The notes beneath the pieces are model-generated. The model made no database searches. It was not told where the DNA came from and worked only from the letters and a program-made list of their open reading frames with translations. DNA of 64,000 nucleotides from Fundidesulfovibrio magnetotacticus (GTDB taxonomy: Bacteria > Desulfobacterota > Desulfovibrionia > Desulfovibrionales > Desulfovibrionaceae): the NCBI RefSeq assembly GCF_013019105.1, contig NZ_BLTE01000004.1:124001-188000 (forward strand), written 5' to 3'. The position numbers and the translations under genes are program-made. Below are positions 1-8,212 of the stretch, in pieces (positions within the stretch are counted from its first letter, which is position 1; every line of letters starts with the position of its first letter).

Positions 1-707
1 CCCAGGGCGTCGGACTCGGTGAGGCGCAACAACCGCCCCGCCACGGGGTTGCACACCGTCACGCGGCCCGCGCGGTCCACTGCCACGATGCCGTTGTCCG
101 TGGAGGTGAGCACGGCGCGCAAGAGCGAGTTCTTGGCCTTCTCCACCGAGCGGCCGTGGGCGATGCGCTTGGCCTCGCGAACGGCGGCCAGGATGCTGGC
201 GGGGCTGGGCTCCACGGGCTGGCAGGGGATGCCCAGACGCGCGGCGTAGAGCGCCATGATGTAGCCGCCCACCACCATGTCCGCCCCCCGCTCGCGGGCG
301 GCGAGCAACGCGGGGACGATGCCCTCCTGGGTCTCCCACTCCACCACGTCCACCTGCGCGCCGAGCATGCGGCCCAGTTCGACGGCGTTGTCGGACATGG
401 GCGGGAAGGCCACCACGGCCACGCGCCGGGCGCGCTCCCGGGCCTTGTGCAGGGCCGTGAGGAGGTCGAGGCTGGAGGTGGAGATGTCCACCACCGAGAG
501 GTCGGGCAGGGCGTCCTGCACGCGGCGGGCCGTGGCCCCGCGCGAGATGACCACCTCCACGCCCCGGTCGGCCAGGGCGCGGGCGGTGTCGGCCGCGCCG
601 TCCATGAGACCCTCGGCCAGGAGCACGTCGGGGTGTTCGGCGCGCAGGATTTCCCGGGCGGCTTCCTGCATGCGGGGGGTGAGGGCGATGAAGGCGATGG
701 TCTGCAT
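1..707 (-). CDS. Sigma-54-dependent regulator, PrpR_N and PAS domains (partial)
   Basis: This is the N-terminal part of a transcriptional activator; the gene runs off the left edge, so only about 235 residues are visible. The reading starts at an ATG (705-707) and begins MQTIAFIALTPRMQEAA. It then shows the alternating alpha/beta pattern of the PrpR_N ligand-binding domain (about residues 1-180), followed by the start of a PAS domain (TSTDNGIVAVDRAGRV, about 200 onward). Proteins of this layout normally continue with an AAA+ sigma-54 activation domain and a Fis-type helix-turn-helix, which would lie outside the window. It diverges from the carboxylate operon at 902, and paired direct repeats plus a sigma-54 promoter candidate lie between them, so it very likely controls that operon. 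The effector is unknown; a carboxylate is an inference. Confidence 0.8.
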   Translation of the reverse strand, partial: MQTIAFIALTPRMQEAAREILRAEHPDVLLAEGLMDGAADTARALADRGVEVVISRGATARRVQDALPDLSVVDISTSSLDLLTALHKARERARRVAVVAFPPMSDNAVELGRMLGAQVDVVEWETQEGIVPALLAARERGADMVVGGYIMALYAARLGIPCQPVEPSPASILAAVREAKRIAHGRSVEKAKNSLLRAVLTSTDNGIVAVDRAGRVTVCNPVAGRLLRLTESDAL

Positions 708-728
708 GGCAGCCTCCGTGCAACACTC

Positions 729-785
729 TGCGACATTCTGCGACGGAATGCACCATAAACGTTTCATTGCTGCGACATCGTGCGA
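729..785 (+). promoter_or_regulatory. Two direct repeats, probable activator (UAS) sites
   Basis: TGCGACAT-N2-TGCGA occurs at 729-743 and again at 771-785. The copies are exactly 42 bp apart, about four helical turns. They lie between the divergent sigma-54 regulator and the operon starting at 902, just upstream of a GG-N10-GC promoter element. This is the usual arrangement for enhancer sites of a sigma-54 activator. The repeat is seen directly; its use by the adjacent regulator is inferred. Confidence 0.6.
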
Positions 786-815
786 AATGGCCTTGAAATC
801 ATTGTGCTTACTATC

Positions 816-831
816 TGGAACGGTTTCTGCT
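816..831 (+). promoter_or_regulatory. Sigma-54 (-24/-12) promoter candidate
   Basis: TGGAACGGTTTCTGCT matches the sigma-54 consensus TGGCACG-N4-TTGCW at all but two positions and keeps the GG-N10-GC core. It would start transcription near 842, giving a leader of about 60 nt before the GAGGAGG ribosome-binding site of the transporter at 902. The paired repeats at 729-785 lie 30-90 bp upstream. Confidence 0.6.
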
Positions 832-901
832 GCAAGGCCTCCGAGGGAAACGGGACCCGCAACCCGGACCGCCGACGGGCGGCCGCAACGAGGAGGAGCG
901 C

Positions 902-2338
902 ATGAAACTGGACTGGAAGGCCATCGTGCCCGTGGCCATCGGCTTGGCCATCTGGCTCGTGCCCACGCCCCAGGGGCTGCAGCCTTACGCCTGGCAGTAT
1001 TTCGCCCTGTTCACGGCCGTCATCGCGGCCCTGGTGCTGGAGCCCATCCCGGCTGCCGCCGCTGGGCTCATGGGCATCACCCTGGCGGCGGCGCTCAACC
1101 TTGTGCCCGCTCAGGCGGGCGTGGCCCCCACCACGGCCGACGCCCTGCGCTGGGCGCTATCCGGCTTCTCCAACGGCACGGTGTGGCTCATCTTCGTGGC
1201 CTTCATGTTCGCCATGGGCTACGAGAAGACGGGCCTGGGTCGGCGCATCTCCCTGGTGCTCATCAAGAAGCTCGGGCGCTCCACCCTGGGCCTGGGCTAC
1301 GCGGTGGCCCTGGCCGACCTGGCCCTGGCCCCCTTCACCCCCTCCAACACCGCGCGCTCCGGCGGCGTGATCTTCCCCATCATCAAGAACATCCCGCCCC
1401 TCTACGGCTCCACGCCCGAGAGCGGCGCGCGCAAGATCGGCGGCTACCTCATGTGGACCGCCCTTTCCGCCACCTGCGTCACCAGCACCATGTTCCTCAC
1501 GGCCCTGGCCCCCAACCTGCTGGCCCTCTCGCTCCTGGAGAAGACGGCCAAGTTCACCTTCACCTGGAACGAGTGGTTCCTCTCCCTGGCCCCGGCCTGC
1601 ATCATCCTGTTTGCGGCCCTGCCCTACCTAGTCTACGTGATCTATCCCCCCGAGATCAAACGCAGCGACGACGCACCCCGCTGGGCCGGGGAAGAGCTGG
1701 CCAAGATGGGAGCGCTCACCCGCAAGGAAATCACCATGGCAGGGCTGGCCGTGTTCGCCCTTGTGCTCTGGATCTTCGGGGGCAAGCTCTTCGACGCCAC
1801 CACCGTGGCCCTCATGGCGCTCTCGCTGATGATCCTCACGGGCGTGGTCACCTGGGAGGACATCACCGGCCACAAGACCGCCTGGAACGTGCTCTGCTGG
1901 TTCGCCACCCTGGTGGCCCTGGCCGACGGACTGGGCAAGGTGGGCTTCCTCAAGTGGTTCGCGGCCCTGGCGGCGGGGGCCATGTCTGGCTTCTCCATCA
2001 GCGCCCTGATGCTGGCCCTGGTGCTGCTGTTCTTCTTCATCCACTACATGTTCGCCAGCCTCACGGCCCACACCACGGCGCTGCTCCCGGTGATCCTGGC
2101 CACGGCCATGGGCATCCCCGGCATTCCCATGAAGACCTTCGCCATCCTCATCTGCGCCACCCTGGGGCTCATGGGCATCCTCACGCCCTATGCCACGGGG
2201 CCGAGTCCGGTGTACTACGGCTGCGGCTACATCACCCGCAAGGAGTTCTGGACCCTGGGCTTCGTCTTCGGCGTGATCTTCATCGGCGTGCTCCTGGGCG
2301 TGAACTTCCCCTATCTGCTGATGCGCGGGGCATCCTAG
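902..2338 (+). CDS. DASS-family anion:Na+ symporter (di/tricarboxylate)
   Basis: A 478-residue inner-membrane transporter with about a dozen hydrophobic segments. It belongs to the divalent anion:Na+ symporter family (CitT/TtdT/SdcS relatives), whose members carry succinate, malate, fumarate, tartrate or citrate. The family's substrate-binding SNT motif is visible in APFTPSNTARSGG, and its counterpart in the second half reads SLTAHTTALLPV. The ATG at 902 follows a strong GAGGAGG site. It is the first gene of the operon and is followed after 30 bp by malate dehydrogenase, so a C4 dicarboxylate or tartrate is the likely cargo. Substrate and import versus exchange cannot be told from sequence alone. 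Confidence 0.88.
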   Translation: MKLDWKAIVPVAIGLAIWLVPTPQGLQPYAWQYFALFTAVIAALVLEPIPAAAAGLMGITLAAALNLVPAQAGVAPTTADALRWALSGFSNGTVWLIFVAFMFAMGYEKTGLGRRISLVLIKKLGRSTLGLGYAVALADLALAPFTPSNTARSGGVIFPIIKNIPPLYGSTPESGARKIGGYLMWTALSATCVTSTMFLTALAPNLLALSLLEKTAKFTFTWNEWFLSLAPACIILFAALPYLVYVIYPPEIKRSDDAPRWAGEELAKMGALTRKEITMAGLAVFALVLWIFGGKLFDATTVALMALSLMILTGVVTWEDITGHKTAWNVLCWFATLVALADGLGKVGFLKWFAALAAGAMSGFSISALMLALVLLFFFIHYMFASLTAHTTALLPVILATAMGIPGIPMKTFAILICATLGLMGILTPYATGPSPVYYGCGYITRKEFWTLGFVFGVIFIGVLLGVNFPYLLMRGAS

Positions 2339-2368
2339 GCCGCAACAATCAACGAGGGGCATGAAACA

Positions 2369-3301
2369 ATGAACGGCAAGATCACCGTGTTCGGGGCGGG
2401 CAACGTGGGCGGGGCGGTCACCCGCAGGCTCATCGAACGCAAGCTCTGCAAGAAGGTGGTGCTGGTGGACCGCAGCCCGGGCAAGGCCCAGGGCGTGGCC
2501 CTGGACATCCTGGAAGCCAGCCCGGTGGACCTCCTGGAGCCGGTGTGCCTCTCGGGCGAGAACCTGGAGGAGACCCGCGACTCCGACGTGGTGATCGTCA
2601 CCGCGGGGGCCAGGCGCACCGAGGGCATGACCCGCGACGACCTCCTGCGCGTAAACGCCCAGATCGTGGGCGAGTGCGTGGCCAAGGCCGCGCGCTACAG
2701 CCCCTACGCCTTCCACATCATCGTGAGCAACCCGCTCAACGCCATGTGCCACGTGGCCATGCGCGCCGGGCAGATCCCGCCATCGCGCATCACCGGCATG
2801 GCGGGCATCCTGGACGCCTGCCGCTTCCAGTACTTCATCGCCAAGGAGTTGAACGTCTCGGTGGAGAACGTGCAGGCCATGGTGCTGGGCGAGCACGGCG
2901 AGGACATGCTCCCCGTGCCGCGCTACTCCACCGTGGCGGGCGTGCCCGTGGCCGAGATGATCCCCCCCGAGCGACTGGCCGATCTGGTGGCCCGCACCCG
3001 CGACGGCGGGGCGGAGATCATCAGGCTCATGCAGACCAGCGCCTTCTACGCCCCGGCCTCGGCCGTGATCCAGATGGTCTCGGCCGTGGTCATGGACAAG
3101 CGCAAGATCCTGCCCTGCGCGGCCTACCTCCAGGGGGAATACGGGGTGACGGGGGCCTTCATGGGCGTGCCGGTGAAGCTGGGGGCCAACGGCGTGGAGC
3201 AGATCGTGGAGATCGAGCTCTCCGACCAGGAACGCCAGGCCCTGGGGGCGAGCGCCGACAAGATCAAGCAGCAGCTGGCCGTGCTGGGCCAGGCCTGCTG
3301 A
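2369..3301 (+). CDS. mdh: Malate dehydrogenase (lactate/malate dehydrogenase family)
   Basis: A 310-residue cytoplasmic NAD-dependent oxidoreductase interconverting malate and oxaloacetate. The Rossmann glycine motif is at the N-terminus ([11 protein letters not shown]). The substrate-binding Arg segment is [13 protein letters not shown], followed by VSNPLNAM. The catalytic His is in [13 protein letters not shown]. An Arg-rich mobile loop (GARRTEG), rather than a Gln there, favours malate over lactate as substrate. It lies 30 bp after the transporter and 53 bp before the fumarase/tartrate dehydratase alpha gene. In this operon it would remove or supply oxaloacetate formed from the imported carboxylate. 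Confidence 0.88.
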   Translation: MNGKITVFGAGNVGGAVTRRLIERKLCKKVVLVDRSPGKAQGVALDILEASPVDLLEPVCLSGENLEETRDSDVVIVTAGARRTEGMTRDDLLRVNAQIVGECVAKAARYSPYAFHIIVSNPLNAMCHVAMRAGQIPPSRITGMAGILDACRFQYFIAKELNVSVENVQAMVLGEHGEDMLPVPRYSTVAGVPVAEMIPPERLADLVARTRDGGAEIIRLMQTSAFYAPASAVIQMVSAVVMDKRKILPCAAYLQGEYGVTGAFMGVPVKLGANGVEQIVEIELSDQERQALGASADKIKQQLAVLGQAC

Positions 3302-3354
3302 ACCGGCAAAACGAACGCCCGGACGCGTCCGGGCCAGCGAAAAGGAGCTTGCTG

Positions 3355-4254
3355 ATGGACAAGCACGAGGCCCAGAGGACCCTGACGGACCTCATGGCCC
3401 GCTTCACGGGCTACGTGGGCAAACGCCTGCCGCAGGACGTGCTGGACAGGCTGGCCGAGCTGCGCCGGGGCGAGGACAGCCCCCTCGCACGGGTGGTGTA
3501 CGACTCCATGTTCGAGAACCTCGAGGCCGCAGACCGCCTCGACAGGCCCTGCTGCCAGGACACGGGCGTGATCCAGTATTTCGTCTCGGCCGGTGCGGGT
3601 TTCCCGCTCCTGGGGCGTCTGGAGGAAATTCTTCGCGACGCGGTGCGCCAGGCCACCCGGGAGGCCCCCCTGCGCCACAACGCCGTGGAAACCTTCGTGG
3701 AGAAGAACACCGGCGACAACACCGGCGTGCGCGTGCCCTGGATCCACTGGGACATCGTGCCCGACAGCGACGAAGCCGTGGTGGAGGTCTACATGGCCGG
3801 CGGCGGGTGCAGCCTGCCCGGCGCGGCCAAGGTGCTCATGCCCTCGGCCGGGTACGAGGGCGTGGTGCGGTTCGTCTTCGACGTCATCACCTCCTACGGC
3901 GTGAACGCCTGCCCGCCGCTCTTGGTGGGCGTGGGGGTCTCCACCTCGGTGGAGACGGCGGCCGTGCTCTCCAAGAAGGCCATCCTGCGCCCCCTGGGCA
4001 CGCGCAGCCCCAAGCCCCAGGCGGCCGAGATGGAGCTTCTGCTGGAAAAGGGGCTCAACGAGGTGGGCCTCGGACCCCAGGGGTTGTCGGGCAACGCCTC
4101 GGTGCTGGGCGTGCACATCGAGTCCTCGGCGCGCCACCCCTCCACCATCGGGGTGGGCGTGTCCGTGGGCTGCTGGGCGCACCGGCGCGGGACCATACGC
4201 ATCGCCCCGGACCTGAGCTACGAGATTCTTTCCCACAAGGAGGCCGCGCTGTGA
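3355..4254 (+). CDS. Class I fumarase / L-tartrate dehydratase, alpha subunit
   Basis: A 299-residue subunit of a two-component [4Fe-4S] hydro-lyase. Likely cluster cysteines are in [20 protein letters not shown] and [11 protein letters not shown]. The ATG at 3355 has AAGGAG just upstream. The open frame extends further upstream, but that part overlaps mdh and is not coding. The family contains fumarase (fumarate to malate) and L-tartrate dehydratase (L-tartrate to oxaloacetate), and the two are not separable by eye. The neighbouring malate dehydrogenase fits either reaction, while the tartrate-dehydrogenase-like gene at 4867 tilts the context toward tartrate. The stop overlaps the GTG start of the beta subunit by translational coupling. 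Confidence 0.85.
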   Translation: MDKHEAQRTLTDLMARFTGYVGKRLPQDVLDRLAELRRGEDSPLARVVYDSMFENLEAADRLDRPCCQDTGVIQYFVSAGAGFPLLGRLEEILRDAVRQATREAPLRHNAVETFVEKNTGDNTGVRVPWIHWDIVPDSDEAVVEVYMAGGGCSLPGAAKVLMPSAGYEGVVRFVFDVITSYGVNACPPLLVGVGVSTSVETAAVLSKKAILRPLGTRSPKPQAAEMELLLEKGLNEVGLGPQGLSGNASVLGVHIESSARHPSTIGVGVSVGCWAHRRGTIRIAPDLSYEILSHKEAAL

Positions 4255-4856
4255 AAAAGGTGCTCACCACGCCCATCAAGGACGCGGACCTGGAGTCGTT
4301 GCGCGCCGGGGATGTCGTCTATCTGGACGGGCACATCGTCACCTGCCGCGACGTGGGCCACCGTCGGCTCATCGAACTGGGGCGCGAGCTGCCCGTGGAC
4401 CTCAAGGGCCTGGCCATCTTCCACGCCGGGCCCATCGTGGCCAAAGACGGCGACGCCTGGAAGATGATCTCCATCGGCCCCACCACGAGCATGCGCATGG
4501 AGCGCTTCGAGAAGGACTTCATCGAGCGCACGGGCGTGAAGCTCATCGTGGGCAAGGGCGGCATGGGGCCGGACACGGCCGAGGCCTGCGCGCGCCACAA
4601 GGCCGTGCACGCCGTGTTCCCCGGCGGCTGCGCCGTGCTGGCCGCCGAGGAGGTGGAGGAGATCGAGCGCGTGGAATGGGAGGACCTGGGCATGCCCGAG
4701 GCCCTGTGGGTCTCGCGCGTGAAGGGGTTCGGCCCGCTCATCATCTCCATCGACACCCTGGGCAACAACCTCTTCGAGACCAACAAGGCCCGCTTCAACG
4801 CGAAGAAGCTCCCGGTGATCGAGGACATCAACCGCCAGGTGCGGTTCATCAAATAG
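4251..4856 (+). CDS. Class I fumarase / L-tartrate dehydratase, beta subunit
   Basis: A 201-residue beta subunit, the swivel domain that completes the [4Fe-4S] hydro-lyase with the preceding gene. It contains the conserved [17 protein letters not shown] and VGKGGMG segments, including the Lys-Gly loop typical of the FumA C-terminal/TtdB family. The GTG at 4251 overlaps the TGA of the alpha gene (GTGA), so expression is coupled and stoichiometric. It is followed 10 bp later by the dehydrogenase gene. Whether the complex makes malate or oxaloacetate is unresolved, as for the alpha subunit. Confidence 0.85.
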   Translation: MKKVLTTPIKDADLESLRAGDVVYLDGHIVTCRDVGHRRLIELGRELPVDLKGLAIFHAGPIVAKDGDAWKMISIGPTTSMRMERFEKDFIERTGVKLIVGKGGMGPDTAEACARHKAVHAVFPGGCAVLAAEEVEEIERVEWEDLGMPEALWVSRVKGFGPLIISIDTLGNNLFETNKARFNAKKLPVIEDINRQVRFIK

Positions 4857-4866
4857 GAGACGCGAC

Positions 4867-5949
4867 GTGAAGACCTACAGGATCGCCGTGATCCCCGGCG
4901 ACGGCATCGGCAAGGAACTGGCCCCGGAAGGGATGCGCGTGCTGGACGCCGCCGCCCGGGCCGCGGGCGGCTTCTCCCTGGAGTACGAAATCTTCCCCTG
5001 GGGCTGCGACTACTACGTGCAACACGGGATGATGATGCCCGAAGACGGCCTGAAGACGCTCTCGACCTTCGCCGCCATCTACTTCGGGGCCGTCGGCTAC
5101 CCGGAACTGGTGCCCGACGACGTGTCCCTGCACGGGCTGCTCATCAAGCTCCGCCTGGGCTTCGACCAGTACGTCTGCCTGCGCCCCAGCACCCTGCTGC
5201 CGGGCGTGAAGAGCCCGCTGCGGGGGGTGAAGCCCGGCGACATCGACTTCGTTACCGTGCGCGAGAACACCGAGGGCGAATACGCCGGGGCGGGCGGGCG
5301 CATGCATCCGGGCCAGCCCTCGGAACTGGCCATCGAGACGGCGGTGTTCACGCGCGCGGGTTGCGAGCGCGTGATCCGCTACGCCTTCGAGCTGGCCCGC
5401 TCGCGGCCGCGCAGGATGCTGGCCCACGCCACCAAGTCCAACGCCCAGAAGCACACCCTCACCTTCTGGGACCAGATCTTCGACGAAGTGGCCCGCGACT
5501 ACCCCGACGTGAAGACCGAGCGCGTGCTGGTGGACGCCATGGCCGCGCGCTTCGTGCTCAAACCGGGCTCCCTGGACGTGGTGGTGGCCTCCAACCTCTT
5601 CGGGGACATCCTCACGGACATCGGCGGGGCCATCACCGGCAGCCTGGGCCTTTCGGCCAGCGGCAACATCGACCCCGAACGGCGCTACCCCTCCATGTTC
5701 GAGCCCGTGCACGGATCGGCCCCGGACATCGCGGGCAAGGGCATCGCCAACCCCATCGCCATGGCCTGGAGCGGAGCCATGATGCTGGACTTCCTGGGCG
5801 AGAAGCGCGCCGGGGCGCTCATCGAGGCGGCCATCCGCGCCGTGACCGCCGAGGGGACGACCCTCACCCCGGACCTGGGCGGCACGGCCACCACCACCCA
5901 GGTCACCGACGCCCTCGTCGCCAAGGTGAACGGGCTGGCCAAGGCCTGA
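4867..5949 (+). CDS. Tartrate dehydrogenase / D-malate dehydrogenase-like
   Basis: A 360-residue NAD-dependent beta-hydroxyacid oxidative decarboxylase of the isocitrate/isopropylmalate dehydrogenase family. Family motifs are clear: IPGDGIGKE at the N-terminus, TVRENTEGEYAG, the metal-binding NLFGDILTDIGG, and FEPVHGSAPDIAGKG. The CLRPSTLLPGVKSPL region resembles the tartrate dehydrogenase/DmlA branch more than LeuB or Icd. That branch acts on tartrate isomers and D-malate, giving oxaloglycolate, glycerate or pyruvate. A GTG start at 4867 is preceded by AGGAGA. Its place at the end of a dicarboxylate/tartrate operon supports that role over leucine or TCA biosynthesis. The exact substrate is not provable here. 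Confidence 0.8.
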   Translation: MKTYRIAVIPGDGIGKELAPEGMRVLDAAARAAGGFSLEYEIFPWGCDYYVQHGMMMPEDGLKTLSTFAAIYFGAVGYPELVPDDVSLHGLLIKLRLGFDQYVCLRPSTLLPGVKSPLRGVKPGDIDFVTVRENTEGEYAGAGGRMHPGQPSELAIETAVFTRAGCERVIRYAFELARSRPRRMLAHATKSNAQKHTLTFWDQIFDEVARDYPDVKTERVLVDAMAARFVLKPGSLDVVVASNLFGDILTDIGGAITGSLGLSASGNIDPERRYPSMFEPVHGSAPDIAGKGIANPIAMAWSGAMMLDFLGEKRAGALIEAAIRAVTAEGTTLTPDLGGTATTTQVTDALVAKVNGLAKA

Positions 5950-5959
5950 AAAGAAAAAG

Positions 5960-5985
5960 CCGGGGCGGCCGCGCGGCCGCCCCGG
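5960..5985. terminator. Perfect 13-bp inverted repeat after the operon
   Basis: CCGGGGCGGCCGC at 5960-5972 is followed at once by its exact reverse complement (5973-5985). It sits 10 bp after the last operon gene. An A-rich run (AAAAGAAAAA, 5949-5958) precedes it on the plus strand and no T run follows it. A classical intrinsic terminator is therefore better formed on the minus strand; on the plus strand the hairpin may only slow or protect the mRNA end. Confidence 0.5.
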
Positions 5986-6110
5986 GGAAATTCCGGAGGC
6001 GCAGGCAGCACCAAGGCGGATGCCAGCCGCCAAGCGGTGGACGATGCATGAGTGGCAAGGATGCCTGAACTCCAAAGTGGTCCGGTGAACCGTGCGGCGT
6101 GTTGGGCGCG

Positions 6111-6139
6111 TTGACGTCCAGCGTGATCCAGAATAGTTG
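6111..6139 (+). promoter_or_regulatory. Weak sigma-70 promoter candidate, possibly leaderless
   Basis: TTGACG (6111-6116) and TAGTTG (6134-6139) are separated by 17 bp. Initiation would fall about at the ATG of the ImmA gene (6146), which has no visible ribosome-binding site. A leaderless transcript would explain this, but the -10 match is poor. Confidence 0.25.
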
Positions 6140-6145
6140 TTCTGC

Positions 6146-7354
6146 ATGAGCAACCGTATTCTTCCGGTCAATCACGGCCTGCTCACGTGGGCGCGCGAGC
6201 AGGCGGGGCTGTCCCTTCGTGATGCCGCCGTGCGCGCGAAGATCGCGCCGCTCAAGACGCGGGGAGAGCACCCCGGCATGAATGCCGAGGAGCGTCTTTT
6301 GTCCTGGGAGACCGGCGTCGCTTCGCCCAGCTTCAAACAACTGGAAAGCCTTGCCAGGGCATATCGCAGGCCAGTTTTGACTTTTTTCCTCCCCAGCGTT
6401 CCCGTGAAGGAAAGCTCGCTGGCCGATTTTCGTACTGTGCCGGGCCGGGACGCCTCCTCTGGAACGCCGGAATTCTCGGCGTTCATGCGCCGTGTGGAAT
6501 GGCTTCAGGAAGGCCTTCGGGAACTTGTCGAACAGGAAGGGAGACTACCGCTTGCGTTCGTCGGCGCGGTGTCGCCCGAGGTCCCCGCACAGGATGTCGC
6601 CTGGCGAATTCGAAAGACGCTCGACATGCCTTTCGAGGTCCAACGTCGCCTGCCGGGAAAGGATGCGCTGTTTCGCCTGCTGCGCGGCAAAGTGCAGGAG
6701 TTGGGCGTCTTTGTCCTGGTTGAAGGCGATCTAGGTAGCAGTCATTCCCGTATCTCCCCTGAAGAGTTTCGCGGTATCGCGATCTGCGACGTACTTGCAC
6801 CGTTGATTGTAGTTAACGCCAACGACAGCAAGTCCGCTCAACTCTTTTCCCTGGTGCATGAACTGGCGCATGTCTGGATCGGTGCTAGTGGTGTTTCAAA
6901 CTATGATTCTCTGCATCATGAGACAGGACTCTCGCAGGCATCCACAGAAGAATACTGTAATGCGGTTGCTGCGGAATTTCTTGTTCCGGAAGTCGATCTA
7001 CGTGAAGCCGTTTCGCTCGTTGAAGGACAAGATCCTCTTGAGATGGCGCAGACTCTCGCGCGCATGTTCAAGGTTAGTCCCATGGTCGTCGCAAGACGAT
7101 GTAAGGATGTCGGTGTCCTGAACGGCAAGGAGTACTGGGGTGTTTTCCAAGCATTGAAGACGATCTGGGAAGGACAGCAGAAACGTGTACGGCCCAATGA
7201 AGGGGGCCCTTCGCGAAATGTCCTAGACCGTTACAGGCTTGGTGAACGCGTGATCAGTACGATTCTGGCTGCGGCAAACGACGGGAGGCTTTCCTTGCGG
7301 GATGCATCCCGGATGCTTCGCGTGAAAGTCGACAGACTAGGCCGGATCGCCTGA
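6146..7354 (+). CDS. XRE HTH plus ImmA/IrrE metallopeptidase
   Basis: A 402-residue protein. It has an N-terminal Xre-type helix-turn-helix (about residues 10-65, with AREQAGLSLRDAA) and a COG2856 zinc peptidase domain whose HELAH motif falls at His238-His242. Relatives cleave repressors (ImmA) or activate stress genes (IrrE), and often act as the antitoxin or regulator of small toxin pairs. The start was set at ATG 6146; a TTG three codons upstream is less likely. No Shine-Dalgarno sequence is visible. The stop overlaps the next start (TGATG), so the two are translationally coupled. Base composition is visibly less GC-rich than the flanking genes, suggesting acquisition. Confidence 0.85.
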   Translation: MSNRILPVNHGLLTWAREQAGLSLRDAAVRAKIAPLKTRGEHPGMNAEERLLSWETGVASPSFKQLESLARAYRRPVLTFFLPSVPVKESSLADFRTVPGRDASSGTPEFSAFMRRVEWLQEGLRELVEQEGRLPLAFVGAVSPEVPAQDVAWRIRKTLDMPFEVQRRLPGKDALFRLLRGKVQELGVFVLVEGDLGSSHSRISPEEFRGIAICDVLAPLIVVNANDSKSAQLFSLVHELAHVWIGASGVSNYDSLHHETGLSQASTEEYCNAVAAEFLVPEVDLREAVSLVEGQDPLEMAQTLARMFKVSPMVVARRCKDVGVLNGKEYWGVFQALKTIWEGQQKRVRPNEGGPSRNVLDRYRLGERVISTILAAANDGRLSLRDASRMLRVKVDRLGRIA

Positions 7355-7815
7355 TGCGCTACATTTTCGATTCCAACGTGCTCATCACGGCCCATCGGTG
7401 GGACTTCACGTTCGATGGCTCGCCGTATTTTTGGGATTGGCTGGTGTCTCTCGGTTCTCAGGGAGTGGTGGGAATTCCCGAGTGCGTGTTCATGGAAATC
7501 AACAGGAGTACGGACCAGCTTTCTAAGTGGCTGAAGAAAAACCGGAGTGTGTTTTTCATTCCGACGGAAGATGCAGCATTGTCCGTGCAGGCGGCCCTTT
7601 CAGCCTACACAACGCACTCCGAGAGGGATGTCGAGCGGATTCCGGATGCCGATCCCTTCGTGGTGGCGCATGCGCTGTCGTCTGGATCGACAGTGGTGAC
7701 GTATGAGACACCCAAACCCAATGCCGCCCCGCACAACCGAAAAATACCCGATGTTTGCGCGCTGCTAAACGTCGCGTGCGTGCGGTTCCCACGTTTTCTC
7801 TGGGATATGCGCTAG
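7354..7815 (+). CDS. DUF4411 PIN-like protein, probable toxin
   Basis: A 153-residue protein beginning MRYIFDSNVLITAHR. The first acidic residue of a PIN-type nuclease fold (DSN) is in place, and further acidic residues appear as FMEINRS and DADPFVVAHAL. This pattern fits DUF4411, a PIN-like family usually encoded beside XRE/ImmA proteins. The overlap with the upstream ImmA gene supports a two-gene toxin-antitoxin-like unit, with this as an RNase-like effector. The nuclease role is inferred from the family; no activity is demonstrable from sequence. Its stop lies about 50 bp from the convergent PhnA-domain gene. Confidence 0.75.
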   Translation: MRYIFDSNVLITAHRWDFTFDGSPYFWDWLVSLGSQGVVGIPECVFMEINRSTDQLSKWLKKNRSVFFIPTEDAALSVQAALSAYTTHSERDVERIPDADPFVVAHALSSGSTVVTYETPKPNAAPHNRKIPDVCALLNVACVRFPRFLWDMR

Positions 7816-7863
7816 CTGTGAACAACGTCTGTAGACTTCAAAGTTAACCCGCCTCTTCCCGGC

Positions 7864-8085
7864 TCAGGCCTTCTTCAGGAAGCAGGTCTTGAGCACGAGG
7901 CCCTTCACCTTGTCGGCGTTGCACTCGATCTCGGCGGGATCGTCCGTGAGGCGGATGTTCTTGATGAGCGTGCCGCGCTTGAGCGTCACGCTTGATCCTT
8001 TCACTTTGAGGTCTTTGGTCAGCGTGACGCTGTCGCCGTTGTTCAGAACGGTTCCGTTGGCGTCCTTCACGATCACGTCGTCCAT
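7864..8085 (-). CDS. PhnA/YjdM-domain small protein
   Basis: A 73-residue protein, MDDVIVKDANGTVLNNGDSV, that matches the C-terminal SH3-like domain of the PhnA/YjdM family. Full-length members have about 110 residues with an N-terminal zinc ribbon; that part is missing here. The ATG at 8083-8085 has GGGAG upstream, so the short form appears genuine; the longer open frame upstream is Arg/Pro-rich and unlikely. Despite its name the family has no proven role in phosphonate use. It is convergent with the DUF4411 gene and not obviously linked to the CheA operon. Confidence 0.75.
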   Translation of the reverse strand: MDDVIVKDANGTVLNNGDSVTLTKDLKVKGSSVTLKRGTLIKNIRLTDDPAEIECNADKVKGLVLKTCFLKKA

Positions 8086-8212
8086 GCGGTGGCTCCCGGG
8101 CTGGTTGGGCTGTCGCGCGGGCCCGTGCCCCCCGCGACGCCCGGCGGGCATACTCCTTCGGGCTTCCGGGGGCAAGGGCCGCGCGGCGGGGCCTCCGGTC
8201 CTGGCCGCCCCG

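Noticed and set aside
5960-5985. Strong plus-strand intrinsic terminator
   Set aside because: The hairpin is perfect but no T run follows on the plus strand; the A-rich run precedes it, so a classical terminator would work only on the minus strand, where no gene needs it.
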